From: Plantibacter sp. ME-Dv--P-122b
GTDB taxonomy: Bacteria; Actinomycetota; Actinomycetes; Actinomycetales; Microbacteriaceae
Direction: 5' to 3'
Assembly: GCF_030209375.1 (NCBI RefSeq)
Contig: NZ_JARVSC010000001.1
Span: 186,001 to 250,000, forward strand
Length of the DNA: 64,000 bases
Positions 8,395-17,652 of this stretch are shown here, in pieces (within the stretch, counting starts at the first letter, position 1; each line of letters starts with the position of its first letter). The notes under the pieces were generated by a model. It worked only from the letters and a program-made list of their open reading frames with translations, did not search any database and was not told the origin of the DNA. The translations under genes were made by a program, and so were the position numbers.

Positions 8395-9828
8395 TCAGGC
8401 CGCGGATCGCCCCGTGATCCCGGCGGTCGACGCGATGACGTCCGCCATCTTCTTGCCGAGCGCCTCATAGAACATCGACAGGGGGAACTCGTCGTCGAGG
8501 ACCGCGTCGGTGAGTCCGCGCGGCGGTCCGCTCAGGATCTCGTCGGAGAGCCCACGCGCCCACTGCGACGCGGGGTGTGGTGTGAGCGTCGTCCGGACGA
8601 GCTCGTAGGCGGCGAGCCAGTGCGCGGTCTTCGGACGGTCGATCGAGCGCCAGTACAGCTCGTCGATGCTCTCGCCGAGCCGCACGACCACGTCGGGGAC
8701 CGCGTCCCAGTCGATCGTGAGCCTGGTGTCGGTCCAGTGCAGCACGCCGTGCTGGTGCATCCACGCGAACAGCAGCTGGCCGCCGACGCCGTCGTAGTTC
8801 CGGACGCGAGAGCCGGTGATGGCGAACCGGAAGATGCGGTCGAAGATGATCGCGTACTGGACGAGCTTCGCGTGCTCGAGGATCGCCACGTCCGCCGCGT
8901 CGAGCGTCTCGGTCTCCGCACGGGTCGTCAGCGTGCGCTCCAGCCGGACCGACTCGCGGAACGCCGTGAGGTCGCAGCGCAGCTCCTCGAGGGAGTACAG
9001 GAAGAACGGCATCCGCTGCTTGATCATGAACGGGTCGAACGGGAGGTCACCGCGCATGTGCGTGCGGTCGTGGATGAGGTCCCACATGACGAAGGTCTCC
9101 TCGGCCAGCTGCTGGTCGTCCAGGAGGGACGCGGCGTCGGCCGGGAGGTCGAGCTTGGTGATCTCGGCCGCGGCTCGGACGACTCGACGGTACCGGGCCG
9201 CCTCGCGGTCCTGGAAGATCGCACCCCAGGTGAACGCCGGGATCGCGCGCATCGCGACCGTCTCGGGGAAGAGGACCGCCGAGTTCGTGTCGTACCCCTG
9301 CGTGAAGTCGAGGAAGCGGATCGGCACGAAGAGTGCGTTCGTGTAGTCGCCGGCCTCGAGCGCGGCGATGAACTCGGGCCAGATGACCTCGACGAGCACG
9401 GCCTCGATGTGGCGGTCGGTCGAACCGTTCTGCGTGACCATCGGGAACACGACGAGGTGTCCCAGACCGTCCACGCGATGCCGCTCGGGGTGGAAGGCGA
9501 CGAGCGAGTCGAGGAAGTCCGGGACGCCGAAGCCGTCGCGTTCCCAGCGGTCGAAGTCGGCGACGAGGGCGTCGAGGTACTCGGCGTCGTGCGGGAAGTG
9601 CGGAGCGAGGGTGCGGACGCTCGCGACGATCGTGGCGACGTGCCCCGCAGCCGGCCCGTGGTCGGTCGCCTCGGGGATCGAGCCGTCCTTCACCTGGACG
9701 GCCTGCAGCGCGGTCGCGGCGGCCTTGAGGTCCGTCCAGGCCGGGTGCCCGACGAGCGCGGCGGCGTCTTCGACGACCTCCGGCTCTCCGACGATGCTCT
9801 TCGTGTGGGTGGTGGCGACGTTCGACAT
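8395..9828 (-). CDS. Conserved hypothetical protein, DUF6421-like
   Basis: A 477-residue soluble protein without signal peptide or membrane segment. From memory it resembles the actinobacterial family DUF6421, whose function is unknown. Noteworthy is a cluster of possible metal ligands in WDLIHDRTHMRGDLPFDP around residues 252-269, plus HPERHRVDGLGHLVVFPMV and FAWMHQHGVLHW. The ATG at 9828 is preceded by a perfect AAGGAGG 7 bp upstream, suggesting strong translation. It has its own terminator and no operon partner, so context gives no hint. A metal-dependent enzyme is possible, but nothing here proves catalysis. Confidence 0.75.
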   Translation of the reverse strand: MSNVATTHTKSIVGEPEVVEDAAALVGHPAWTDLKAAATALQAVQVKDGSIPEATDHGPAAGHVATIVASVRTLAPHFPHDAEYLDALVADFDRWERDGFGVPDFLDSLVAFHPERHRVDGLGHLVVFPMVTQNGSTDRHIEAVLVEVIWPEFIAALEAGDYTNALFVPIRFLDFTQGYDTNSAVLFPETVAMRAIPAFTWGAIFQDREAARYRRVVRAAAEITKLDLPADAASLLDDQQLAEETFVMWDLIHDRTHMRGDLPFDPFMIKQRMPFFLYSLEELRCDLTAFRESVRLERTLTTRAETETLDAADVAILEHAKLVQYAIIFDRIFRFAITGSRVRNYDGVGGQLLFAWMHQHGVLHWTDTRLTIDWDAVPDVVVRLGESIDELYWRSIDRPKTAHWLAAYELVRTTLTPHPASQWARGLSDEILSGPPRGLTDAVLDDEFPLSMFYEALGKKMADVIASTAGITGRSAA

Positions 9829-9988
9829 GGTGAACCTCCTTCCGCGTGCGCAGGCGTCACCCGGGGTGGGTGGCGATTCCTTCGAGCGTAGGGGCGGAGG
9901 GGGTGCGGATTTCTTGCGTCACGAGCGACTTCGCTGCAACATTCGGCCGTTCGCGCTGGGGAACTGCACGGCGGACCGCGGCGGGCCG

Positions 9989-10828
9989 CTACCCCCAGCG
10001 GCGCTTGATCCAGCGGTCGAGGACCCCGACGAGCGCATCGGTGATCGCGCCGAGCAGCGCGAGCACGATGATGACGAAGAAGATGCGGTCGACCCGACCG
10101 TTGTTCTGCGAGTCCACCAGACGGAATCCGAGTCCCATGGACGAGGCGATGAGTTCCGCCGCCACGAGGAACAGCCACGACTGCGCGAGCGCGAGCCGGA
10201 GGCCGGAGACGACCGAGGGCGTCACGGCGGGCAGCTGCACCGTCCGGAACAACGCGACACCGTTCAGCCCGAACGCGCGGCCGGCCTCGACCAGGTGCTT
10301 GTCCACGTGGCGGAGCGCGGCGGAGACCGTCGTGTACACCGGGAAGAACGCGCCGATCGCGATGAGCGTGATCTTCGACTCCTCACCGATCTTCAACCAG
10401 AGGATGAGCAGCGGGACCCACGCGAGCGACGGGACGGCCCGGATCGCCGCGAAGGTCGTCGACAGCAGGATGTCGCCAAGGCGCGAGAGCCCTACGACCG
10501 CGCCGAGGACGAGACCGAGCACGGCACCGATGAGGAACCCGATCAGGACGCGCTGCACCGAGATGGCGACGTCCTGCTGCAGCCAGCCGCGCTGCGCGAG
10601 ATCCACGCCGGCCGCCCAGACCTCGGCGGGTGCCGGGAGTTGCGAGGCCGGGACGAGGCCGAACGCGGTGACGAGCTGCCAGGCTCCGAGGATGACGACG
10701 GGGACGACAAAGCCGCCGAGGACGACGACGATCCTGCGGGACCCGAGGACGGCGCGCGCGTCGCGGCCGGACTGGGTCGCCTGGGCACCCGCGGCAGCGG
10801 TGGTGCCGAGACCGGCGAACTCGGTCAT
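9989..10828 (-). CDS. ABC importer permease, SsuC/TauC/NrtB type
   Basis: Inner-membrane permease of 279 residues with about six hydrophobic segments. The EAA loop, which contacts the ATPase, is EAGRAFGLNGVALFRTVQLP (near residue 185). ATG at 10828 follows GAGAGGAAC. The gene is third in an operon ATPase - binding protein - permease and completes an importer for sulfonates, taurine, nitrate or a similar small anion; sulfonates are the commonest substrates of this family, but no desulfonating enzyme lies nearby, so the substrate is open. Confidence 0.9.
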   Translation of the reverse strand: MTEFAGLGTTAAAGAQATQSGRDARAVLGSRRIVVVLGGFVVPVVILGAWQLVTAFGLVPASQLPAPAEVWAAGVDLAQRGWLQQDVAISVQRVLIGFLIGAVLGLVLGAVVGLSRLGDILLSTTFAAIRAVPSLAWVPLLILWLKIGEESKITLIAIGAFFPVYTTVSAALRHVDKHLVEAGRAFGLNGVALFRTVQLPAVTPSVVSGLRLALAQSWLFLVAAELIASSMGLGFRLVDSQNNGRVDRIFFVIIVLALLGAITDALVGVLDRWIKRRWG

Positions 10829-10859
10829 GGGTTCCTCTCGGGAGGGTTCAGGGGCCGGA

Positions 10860-11921
10860 CTACTTCGCGCCGATGGCGGTCGGGTCGGCGTCATCCACGA
10901 AGCTCGGGTTGAAGAGGTCGGCCAGGGCGTCGTCGACCTTGTCCTGTGACGACACGTCGCCGGACTCCACGAAGATCGGGCCGATGATCGACAGGACCTG
11001 CTCCTGCGCCTTGCCCGGCGCCGGGTCGACGTCGAGGTTCGAGCGCTCCGTGATGACCTTCGTCGCCACGGCGAGGTCGAGGCCCGCGGCGTCCGCGAGG
11101 ATCTGCGCCGTCTCGTCGGGGTTCGACGCAGCCCATTCACGAGCGTGCTCGTAGGCGTTCACGACGGTCTGCGCGACGTCCGGACGCTCGTCGATGAACG
11201 ACTCGGTGGCGGCCAGGATGCCGTAGCTGTTGAAGTCCACGTTGCGGTAGATGAGCTTCGCGCCCGCCTCCTCGGCGCCGGCCATGATCGGGTCGAGACC
11301 GGCCCAGGCGTCGACGGAACCGTTCTGCAGGGCCGCCCAGCCGTCGGCGTGCTGGAGGTTCTCGATCGTGACGTCTGAGGCGGACAGGCCGGCCGCCTCC
11401 AGCGCCTGCAGGAGGAAGAAGTAGGGATCGGTGCCCTTCGTCGCGGCGACCTTCTTGCCCTTGAGCTCGGCGACGTCCGTGATCGTCGAGCCCTGGCCGA
11501 CGACGATCGCCGACCACTCGGGCTGTGAGAAGACGTCGATCGCCTGGATGGCCGATCCGTTCGCCCGGTTCAGGAGCGCGGCGGACCCGGCGGTCGACCC
11601 GACGTCGATCGCGTCGGCCCGCAGCGCCTCGTTGGCCTTGTTGGAGCCGGCCGACTGGACCCAGTTGACGGTGACGTCCTGGTCGTCGAGTGCGTCCTCG
11701 AGCCAGCCCTGGTCCTTGATGATGAGGGAGAGCGGGTTGTAGGTCGCGAAGTCGATGTTGAGCGTGCCGCCCTCGGTGGTGCCGGCGGTGCTGTCGCCGC
11801 CGGCCGCAGGAGCGTTCTCGCCCGCGACGCAGCCGCTGAGGAGGAGCGCTGCCGCGGCGGTCGCGGCGACGAGGGCCGCGCGCCCGGCGCGGGAGGTGGT
11901 GAAGCGGCGTCGTGAGGTCAT
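10860..11921 (-). CDS. ABC importer substrate-binding lipoprotein, SsuA/NMT1 type
   Basis: Lipoprotein of 353 residues that captures the ligand outside the membrane. A basic N-terminus is followed by a hydrophobic stretch and the lipobox LLSGC, then a flexible Gly/Ser/Thr linker. The mature part begins LNIDFATYNPLSLIIKDQG and has the family pattern VAELKGKKVAATKGTDPYFF that marks SsuA/TauA/NrtA-like proteins (periplasmic binding type II). It lies between the ATPase and permease genes with gaps of 54 and 31 bp. Likely ligands are an alkanesulfonate, taurine or a related anion. Confidence 0.9.
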   Translation of the reverse strand: MTSRRRFTTSRAGRAALVAATAAAALLLSGCVAGENAPAAGGDSTAGTTEGGTLNIDFATYNPLSLIIKDQGWLEDALDDQDVTVNWVQSAGSNKANEALRADAIDVGSTAGSAALLNRANGSAIQAIDVFSQPEWSAIVVGQGSTITDVAELKGKKVAATKGTDPYFFLLQALEAAGLSASDVTIENLQHADGWAALQNGSVDAWAGLDPIMAGAEEAGAKLIYRNVDFNSYGILAATESFIDERPDVAQTVVNAYEHAREWAASNPDETAQILADAAGLDLAVATKVITERSNLDVDPAPGKAQEQVLSIIGPIFVESGDVSSQDKVDDALADLFNPSFVDDADPTAIGAK

Positions 11922-11975
11922 GCGTTGGTCCTTGCTGTGGATCGGTGCGGGATGACGGCGGAGGTGGTGGGTGGC

Positions 11976-12884
11976 TCAGTACGGGAAGTGCGGGATGGAC
12001 GGGAGTCGTTGGTCGCCTCGGGAGAGACCGTGGCGGTCGATGCCGAGTCCGTCGAGGAGGCGGCCGCGCAGCTCGGCGAGCTCGGCCGACCCGCGGTCGC
12101 GCGGGCGGTTGCCGGGGACGGTCACGGTCTGCGCGATGGTCGACCCGGGGTGTCCCTCCTCGCGACCCAGGAGGATGACCCGGTCGGCGAGCTGGAGGGC
12201 CTCGTCGACGTCGTGCGTCACGAGCAGGATGGTGGTGGGCGCGGCGAGGTGGATGGCGAGCAGCAGGTCCTGCATCTTCAGCCGGGTGAGGGCGTCGAGG
12301 GCGCCGAACGGTTCGTCGAGGAGCAGGACGCCCGGCCTGCGGGCGAGGGCCCTGGCGAGTGAGGCGCGTTGCGCCATGCCGCCGGAGACCTCCCGCGGGC
12401 GGTGGTCGGCGAAGTCCGCGAGCCCGACGAGTTCGAGCAGCTCGGCGACGCGGGCGCGCCCTTCGGCTGCGGGTGTCCGCTTGGGCAGACCGAGTGCGAC
12501 GTTCGCCGCGATGGTGCGCCAGGGGAGGAGTCGAGGCTCCTGGAAGCCGAAGGCCGTGCGCGGGTCGATGCCGTCGACGGGCGTGCCGTCGATGCGCACG
12601 GAGCCGGCGGTCGGGTGGTCGAGGCCGGCCGCGATCCGCAGCAGGGTGGACTTGCCGCAGCCGCTCGTGCCGAGGATCGCCACGACCTCGCCGGCCTCGG
12701 CGGTGATCGTGACGTCGCGCAGCACGGGCCGCGGGGCGTCGGCGCGTTTGCCGGCACCGCTCGCGAAGGTGCGGCCGACCCCGGTGAACGCGACCGTGGA
12801 GGCACGATCCGCCGAGCCGGCGGGGACCGCGTCGCGGGTGACCGGCGAGCTCGCGGCGAGCGGGCTTGGGGCAGCGTTCGTCAT
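11976..12884 (-). CDS. ABC importer ATP-binding protein, SsuB/TauB type
   Basis: ATPase of 302 residues, first gene of the importer operon. Walker A is GTSGCGKST, the Q-loop sits in FGFQEPRLLPWRTI (the LLPW pattern is typical of SsuB/TauB/NrtD), the signature is VSGGMAQRASLARAL, Walker B LLLDEPFGALDALTR, and the H-loop VTHDVDEALQLADRV. About 45 residues rich in Ala and Pro precede the domain; a shorter start inside them cannot be excluded. A weak TAGCAT hexamer lies upstream around 12920 on the minus strand, but no operator was recognised. Confidence 0.92.
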   Translation of the reverse strand: MTNAAPSPLAASSPVTRDAVPAGSADRASTVAFTGVGRTFASGAGKRADAPRPVLRDVTITAEAGEVVAILGTSGCGKSTLLRIAAGLDHPTAGSVRIDGTPVDGIDPRTAFGFQEPRLLPWRTIAANVALGLPKRTPAAEGRARVAELLELVGLADFADHRPREVSGGMAQRASLARALARRPGVLLLDEPFGALDALTRLKMQDLLLAIHLAAPTTILLVTHDVDEALQLADRVILLGREEGHPGSTIAQTVTVPGNRPRDRGSAELAELRGRLLDGLGIDRHGLSRGDQRLPSIPHFPY

Positions 12885-13016
12885 GGGTCTCGGGCTCCAG
12901 GGGGTGGGGTGCCCGCCATGCTACGCGAGGGTGACGGACCGCTCTCGGTGGCCGAAACAGAGCGTCACATTGGCGCCCGCCGGTGACATCCGGAGGGTTC
13001 CGGTGTTATGCGTCCA

Positions 13017-13598
13017 CTACCAGCTACCGACCTGCGTGAGGGCGACGTCGAGGATGGCGACGGCCTCCTCCCGGTTGACGCGGGCGAGCAGTAGCGCGCT
13101 GACCGACAACGACGTGAGCTGCCGGGCGGCGGCGGCGAGTTCGTCGGCGTCCGCCTCGGGACGGGCCAGGGCGAGGGCATCCGAGACCGCGGTGGTGAGC
13201 TCGGCCCGGTAACCGTCGACGACCTCGCGCAGTGCATCGTCGTGGGCCGCGAGGCCGGCCGCGCTGTTGAGGAGGAGGCAGCCGCGGCGGGGGGAGTCGT
13301 CGGGCAGGGTCGCGATGACGGTCTGCACGCCGGAGAAGTACGTGGTGAGTCCGGCTCTGCCGTCCGTCGCCCGCGCGAGGATCGAGAGACGCGGTCGGAT
13401 GACGGTGTCGAGGTAGTCCTGCACGGCGGCGTCGAACAGCCCGCGCTTGCTGTCGAAGGCGTGGTAGAGGCTCGATCGGCGCAGACCGGTGGCCGCTTCG
13501 AGGTCGGCGAGGGAGGTCGCCTCGTACCCGCGGTCCCAGAAGACGTCACGCGCCGCCTGGACGACCGCGACCGTGTCGAACTCCTGCGTGCGTCCCAT
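13017..13598 (-). CDS. TetR-family repressor of the divergent DUF1304/CurA-like operon
   Basis: A 193-residue regulator. The N-terminal HTH is in VVQAARDVFWDRGYEATSLA and GLRRSSLYHAFDSKRGLFD (residues about 8-50); the C-terminal part is the helical ligand-binding and dimerisation domain. ATG at 13598 follows GAGGAG; a longer frame to 13769 would read through the operator. The gene is divergent from the DUF1304 gene, with a concentric 41-bp palindrome (13644-13684) between them overlapping promoters in both directions, so autoregulation and control of the oxidoreductase operon are expected. The inducer is probably a reactive electrophile, inferred only from the CurA-like target. Confidence 0.92.
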   Translation of the reverse strand: MGRTQEFDTVAVVQAARDVFWDRGYEATSLADLEAATGLRRSSLYHAFDSKRGLFDAAVQDYLDTVIRPRLSILARATDGRAGLTTYFSGVQTVIATLPDDSPRRGCLLLNSAAGLAAHDDALREVVDGYRAELTTAVSDALALARPEADADELAAAARQLTSLSVSALLLARVNREEAVAILDVALTQVGSW

Positions 13599-13640
13599 CG
13601 ATGTCTCCTCCCGGCTCGGTCGGCCCTCCGGACAGACGGG

Positions 13641-13684
13641 TTGTGTACCGAGCGTTCTACTATTATAGTAGACCCATCGGTACA
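13641..13684. promoter_or_regulatory. TetR operator with overlapping divergent promoters
   Basis: Two concentric inverted repeats share a centre at 13664: inner TCTACTATTATAGTAGA at 13656-13672 and outer TGTACCGA (13644-13651) with TCGGTACA (13677-13684). For the plus strand TTGTGT at 13641 and TATAGT at 13664 are 17 bp apart; near-mirror-image hexamers serve the minus strand. Repressor binding would block both promoters. Confidence 0.85.
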
Positions 13685-13737
13685 GAATGTCGCTCCACCC
13701 GGACGACTCGACGCCGATCTCCCGGAAGGCCCGTCCC

Positions 13738-14124
13738 ATGCTCGTCGTCAGTCTCGTCCTCGTCGGCATCGCCGCCCTCCTGCACGTCTACATCTTCGTG
13801 CTCGAGTCGCTGCGCTGGACCGAGCCGGCAACGCGCAAGACCTTCGGCACCACGGAGCTGGAGGCGGAGACCACCCGCGGCCTCGCATACAACCAGGGCT
13901 TCTACAACCTGTTCCTCGCGATCGGCACGATCGTCGGCATCGTCTTCCTGATCACCGGCTCGACCGGTATCGGCGCGGCGCTCGTGTTCGCCTCGGCGGG
14001 TTCGATGCTGCTCGCCTCGCTGGTCCTCATCACCTCGGACCGCACGAAGGCCCGCGCCGCGATCGTCCAGGGGACCGCCCCGCTGCTCGGACTCATCGCG
14101 CTCGTCATCGCGCTGGCCGTCTGA
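13738..14124 (+). CDS. DUF1304 small membrane protein
   Basis: A 128-residue protein with four hydrophobic segments: the first in MLVVSLVLVGIAALLHVYIF, then around residues 54-74, 78-97 and 108-127. The pattern LRWTEPATRKTF followed by NQGFYNLFLAIG is typical of DUF1304, a family of unknown function often found beside oxidoreductases. ATG at 13738 follows GGAAGG; the in-frame ATG at 13687 lies only about 10 bp after the likely transcription start and is less likely. First gene behind the TetR operator and probably co-transcribed with the CurA-like reductase 92 bp downstream. Confidence 0.85.
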   Translation: MLVVSLVLVGIAALLHVYIFVLESLRWTEPATRKTFGTTELEAETTRGLAYNQGFYNLFLAIGTIVGIVFLITGSTGIGAALVFASAGSMLLASLVLITSDRTKARAAIVQGTAPLLGLIALVIALAV

Positions 14125-14216
14125 CACCTCCCCGACGCCCCGGGCGTCACCCCGTCCGCAACCCGACGACGTGCTGCGCCCTCCCACCGAATCACCGCAC
14201 CAAGGAAAGGCACCAC

Positions 14217-15230
<1,014 letters not shown>

Positions 15231-15265
15231 CGCGATCCCTCGACTTCGCCTGACCCTGGCGACCG

Positions 15266-15300
15266 ACGGCCCGTCCACCCGCTCCGGGTGGACGGGCCGT
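15266..15300. terminator. Bidirectional terminator hairpin
   Basis: Perfect 15-bp arms at 15266-15280 and 15286-15300 with a 5-nt loop, between the convergent reductase and dehydrogenase genes. Confidence 0.85.
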
Positions 15301-15309
15301 TCGCCGTCG

Positions 15310-16407
15310 TCAGACCGCTGCGAGGACCCCGCCGGCCGCATCGATGCGGGCCATCGCGAGACGTTCGGCGGCGACGAGCGTCGTGACGCCCTCGGCGGCG
15401 GCGTCCCGGTAGATGGACTGCACGGTCCGCCCGATCGCCGACACCCGCTGCTCGATGGCCGCGGCGTCGGCGCCCGGTTCGGATGCCATGGCGAGGTAGA
15501 TCACACCGCCGGCGTTCGCGACGAAGTCCGGCGCCCACAGGATGCCGCGCTCTTCGAGGGCCACCGCGTCGGCGCGGGTGGCGAGCTGGTTGTTCGCCGC
15601 CCCAACAACGGCGCGACACCGCAGCTGCCCGATCACCCGGGCGTTCAGGGCGCCGCCGACACCGCACGGCACGAAGAGGTCCGTCTCGACGAGGTGCTCG
15701 TCGCCCGGTTCGATCCAGCTGGCGCCGATCTCCTCGGCGAGGGTGCGCTTCCGCGGGTCGACGTCGGTGACGATGAGGCGAGCACCCTCGGCCGCGAGCC
15801 GTCGGGCCAGACGGCCGCCGACCTGGCCGAGCCCGGAGATCGTCGCCCGGTGGCCCGCGACGAGCGGCGTGCCGAAGACCGTCTCGAGCGTCGCGGTGAT
15901 GGCCGCGTGCACGCCTGCCGCCGTCGCCTCGCTCGGTTCGCCGACGCCGCCGCGATCGGCGGGCAGGCCGCTGACGTGATCGGTCCGTTCGGCGACGACG
16001 GCCATGTCCTCGGCGGTCGTGCCGACGTCCTCCGCGGTGCGATACGCGCCGCCGAGCGCTTCGACCGCGTCGCCGAGGTCGAGCATCGCGTCGCGACGCT
16101 CCGCGGGGCCCAGGGTCATGCCGACGGGCAGGTGGATGACGGACTTCCCGCCGCCGTGCGCGAGACCGGCGGCCGCGTTCTTCATCGTCATCCCCGCCGC
16201 GAGGCGGAGGGAGTCGTCGACGGCCTCGAGCCAGGACCCGTACCGCCAGAGTCGCGCGCCGCCGAGGGCCGGTCCCAGGGCGGTGGAGTGCAGGGCGACG
16301 CTGATGGTCAGCCCGGAGCGCGGTCCGCGGCTGATGGAGAGGCGTTCGTGGGGGAGGGTGGTGCTGTGCATCGCGTCGCTGGACGCGACCGGGTCGAATG
16401 ACGTCAT
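15310..16407 (-). CDS. Glu/Leu/Phe/Val-type amino acid dehydrogenase
   Basis: NAD-dependent oxidative deaminase of 365 residues, close in length to actinobacterial valine/leucine dehydrogenases. The N-terminal domain has GPALGGARLWRY and the catalytic lysine region MTMKNAAAGLAHGGGKSVIH; the Rossmann domain has SGLGQVGGRLARRLAAEGA. It should convert branched-chain amino acids to 2-keto acids plus ammonia; valine or leucine is more likely than glutamate because of length, but specificity is not certain. ATG at 16407 has GAGGAG 8-9 bp upstream. It is divergent from an AEC-family carrier, which might move a related acid. Confidence 0.88.
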   Translation of the reverse strand: MTSFDPVASSDAMHSTTLPHERLSISRGPRSGLTISVALHSTALGPALGGARLWRYGSWLEAVDDSLRLAAGMTMKNAAAGLAHGGGKSVIHLPVGMTLGPAERRDAMLDLGDAVEALGGAYRTAEDVGTTAEDMAVVAERTDHVSGLPADRGGVGEPSEATAAGVHAAITATLETVFGTPLVAGHRATISGLGQVGGRLARRLAAEGARLIVTDVDPRKRTLAEEIGASWIEPGDEHLVETDLFVPCGVGGALNARVIGQLRCRAVVGAANNQLATRADAVALEERGILWAPDFVANAGGVIYLAMASEPGADAAAIEQRVSAIGRTVQSIYRDAAAEGVTTLVAAERLAMARIDAAGGVLAAV

Positions 16408-16558
16408 CGTCGGATCTCCTCGTGGGTGATTGGTGCGGGCTCCTGGTGGGAGCGGATCGCGGGGCGATGGTGGTGCCCGGCTCTCCTCCCCAGATTCTCC
16501 ACGTCCGCCCGTCGGTCCACAACCGTCGGCTCGGCCGGGCCGCCGGACGGGCTGCGCC

Positions 16559-16564
16559 TAGGCT
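16559..16564 (+). promoter_or_regulatory. -10 hexamer of the AEC transporter gene
   Basis: TAGGCT, 7 bp before ATG 16572. Confidence 0.65.
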
Positions 16565-16571
16565 GGACGGC

Positions 16572-17492
16572 ATGGGTGGAGTGCTGACGGGGTTCGCGAT
16601 CATCGGCACCGTCATCCTCGTCGGCTACCTCGCCGGCCGCTTCGAGGTCGGGGGCCCGACGACCGGGCACGTGCTCAACCGGGTGGCGTTCTTCGTCACC
16701 AACCCGGCGCTGCTGTTCACGGTGCTCGCCACGGCCGACCTGCACGAGGTGTTCAGCAGCTTCATCTGGGTCGCCCTCGCGAGTGCCCTGTCGGCGGCCG
16801 CACTCTTCGTGCTGCTGAACGCCGTGTGGCTGCGCAAGGACCTCTCCGTCGCGACGATCGGTGCGCTCGGCTCGGGTTACGTCAACGCCAACAACATCGG
16901 CATCCCGGTCGCGGTCTACGTCCTCGGTGAGGCCGGCTACGTCGCCCCGGTCATCCTGCTACAGCTCCTCGTCTTCGCCCCGATCGCGCTCACCATCCTC
17001 GATGTCAGACAGCGCGGCTCCGTCTCCTTCCTCGGTGTCGTGACGCAGCCCTTCCGCAACCCGATGATCGTCGCGTCGATCGTCGGCGTCGTGCTCAACC
17101 TGTTCGGCGTCCGGCTGCCCGAGCCCGTCATGGCTCCGTTCGAGCTCCTCGGCGGTGCGGCCGTGCCGCTCATCCTCATGGCGTTCGGGATGTCGCTGCA
17201 CGGCATGCGGCCGTTGCAGGCCGGCAGCGGACGTCGGGAGATCTTCGTGGCGACGGCGATCAAATCGATCGTGATGCCCGTGTTCGCCTACCTCATCGCC
17301 CACGTCGGCTTCGGGCTGAGCGGCACGCCGTTGTTCGCCTCCGTCGTCCTCGCGGCCCTCCCGGCGGCCCAGAACGTCTACAACTTCGCCAGCCGATACG
17401 AGCAGGGTGTCACGCTCGCCCGCGACACGGTCCTGCTGACGACGATCCTCTCCGTGCCGGTCCTCGTCGTCGTCGCCGCCCTGCTCGCCTGA
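16572..17492 (+). CDS. AEC-family transporter (auxin efflux carrier fold)
   Basis: Membrane carrier of 306 residues with about ten hydrophobic segments in two halves. The central motif [20 protein letters not shown] holds the Asn/Pro unwound region of AEC proteins, repeated more weakly in the second half by [13 protein letters not shown]. Bacterial relatives carry malonate, malate or other organic acids. The ATG at 16572 lies 7 bp after TAGGCT (16559-16564), so a leaderless mRNA is likely; this rejects a longer in-frame extension from 16398. Substrate unknown. Confidence 0.88.
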   Translation: MGGVLTGFAIIGTVILVGYLAGRFEVGGPTTGHVLNRVAFFVTNPALLFTVLATADLHEVFSSFIWVALASALSAAALFVLLNAVWLRKDLSVATIGALGSGYVNANNIGIPVAVYVLGEAGYVAPVILLQLLVFAPIALTILDVRQRGSVSFLGVVTQPFRNPMIVASIVGVVLNLFGVRLPEPVMAPFELLGGAAVPLILMAFGMSLHGMRPLQAGSGRREIFVATAIKSIVMPVFAYLIAHVGFGLSGTPLFASVVLAALPAAQNVYNFASRYEQGVTLARDTVLLTTILSVPVLVVVAALLA

Positions 17493-17652
17493 CCCCTGGA
17501 ATAGGTCCGTCCGGAGCGCCGCTGTCCTCCGAAGAATGGACAGCGATGGCCGGAAATGCCGAACGTTCGCGACTACTCTTGGGCGGGCACGACTGAGATA
17601 TACCACCGTCCAGTCCGGCGGAGCGCCGTCGGACCCGACCCGATGGGACGAC

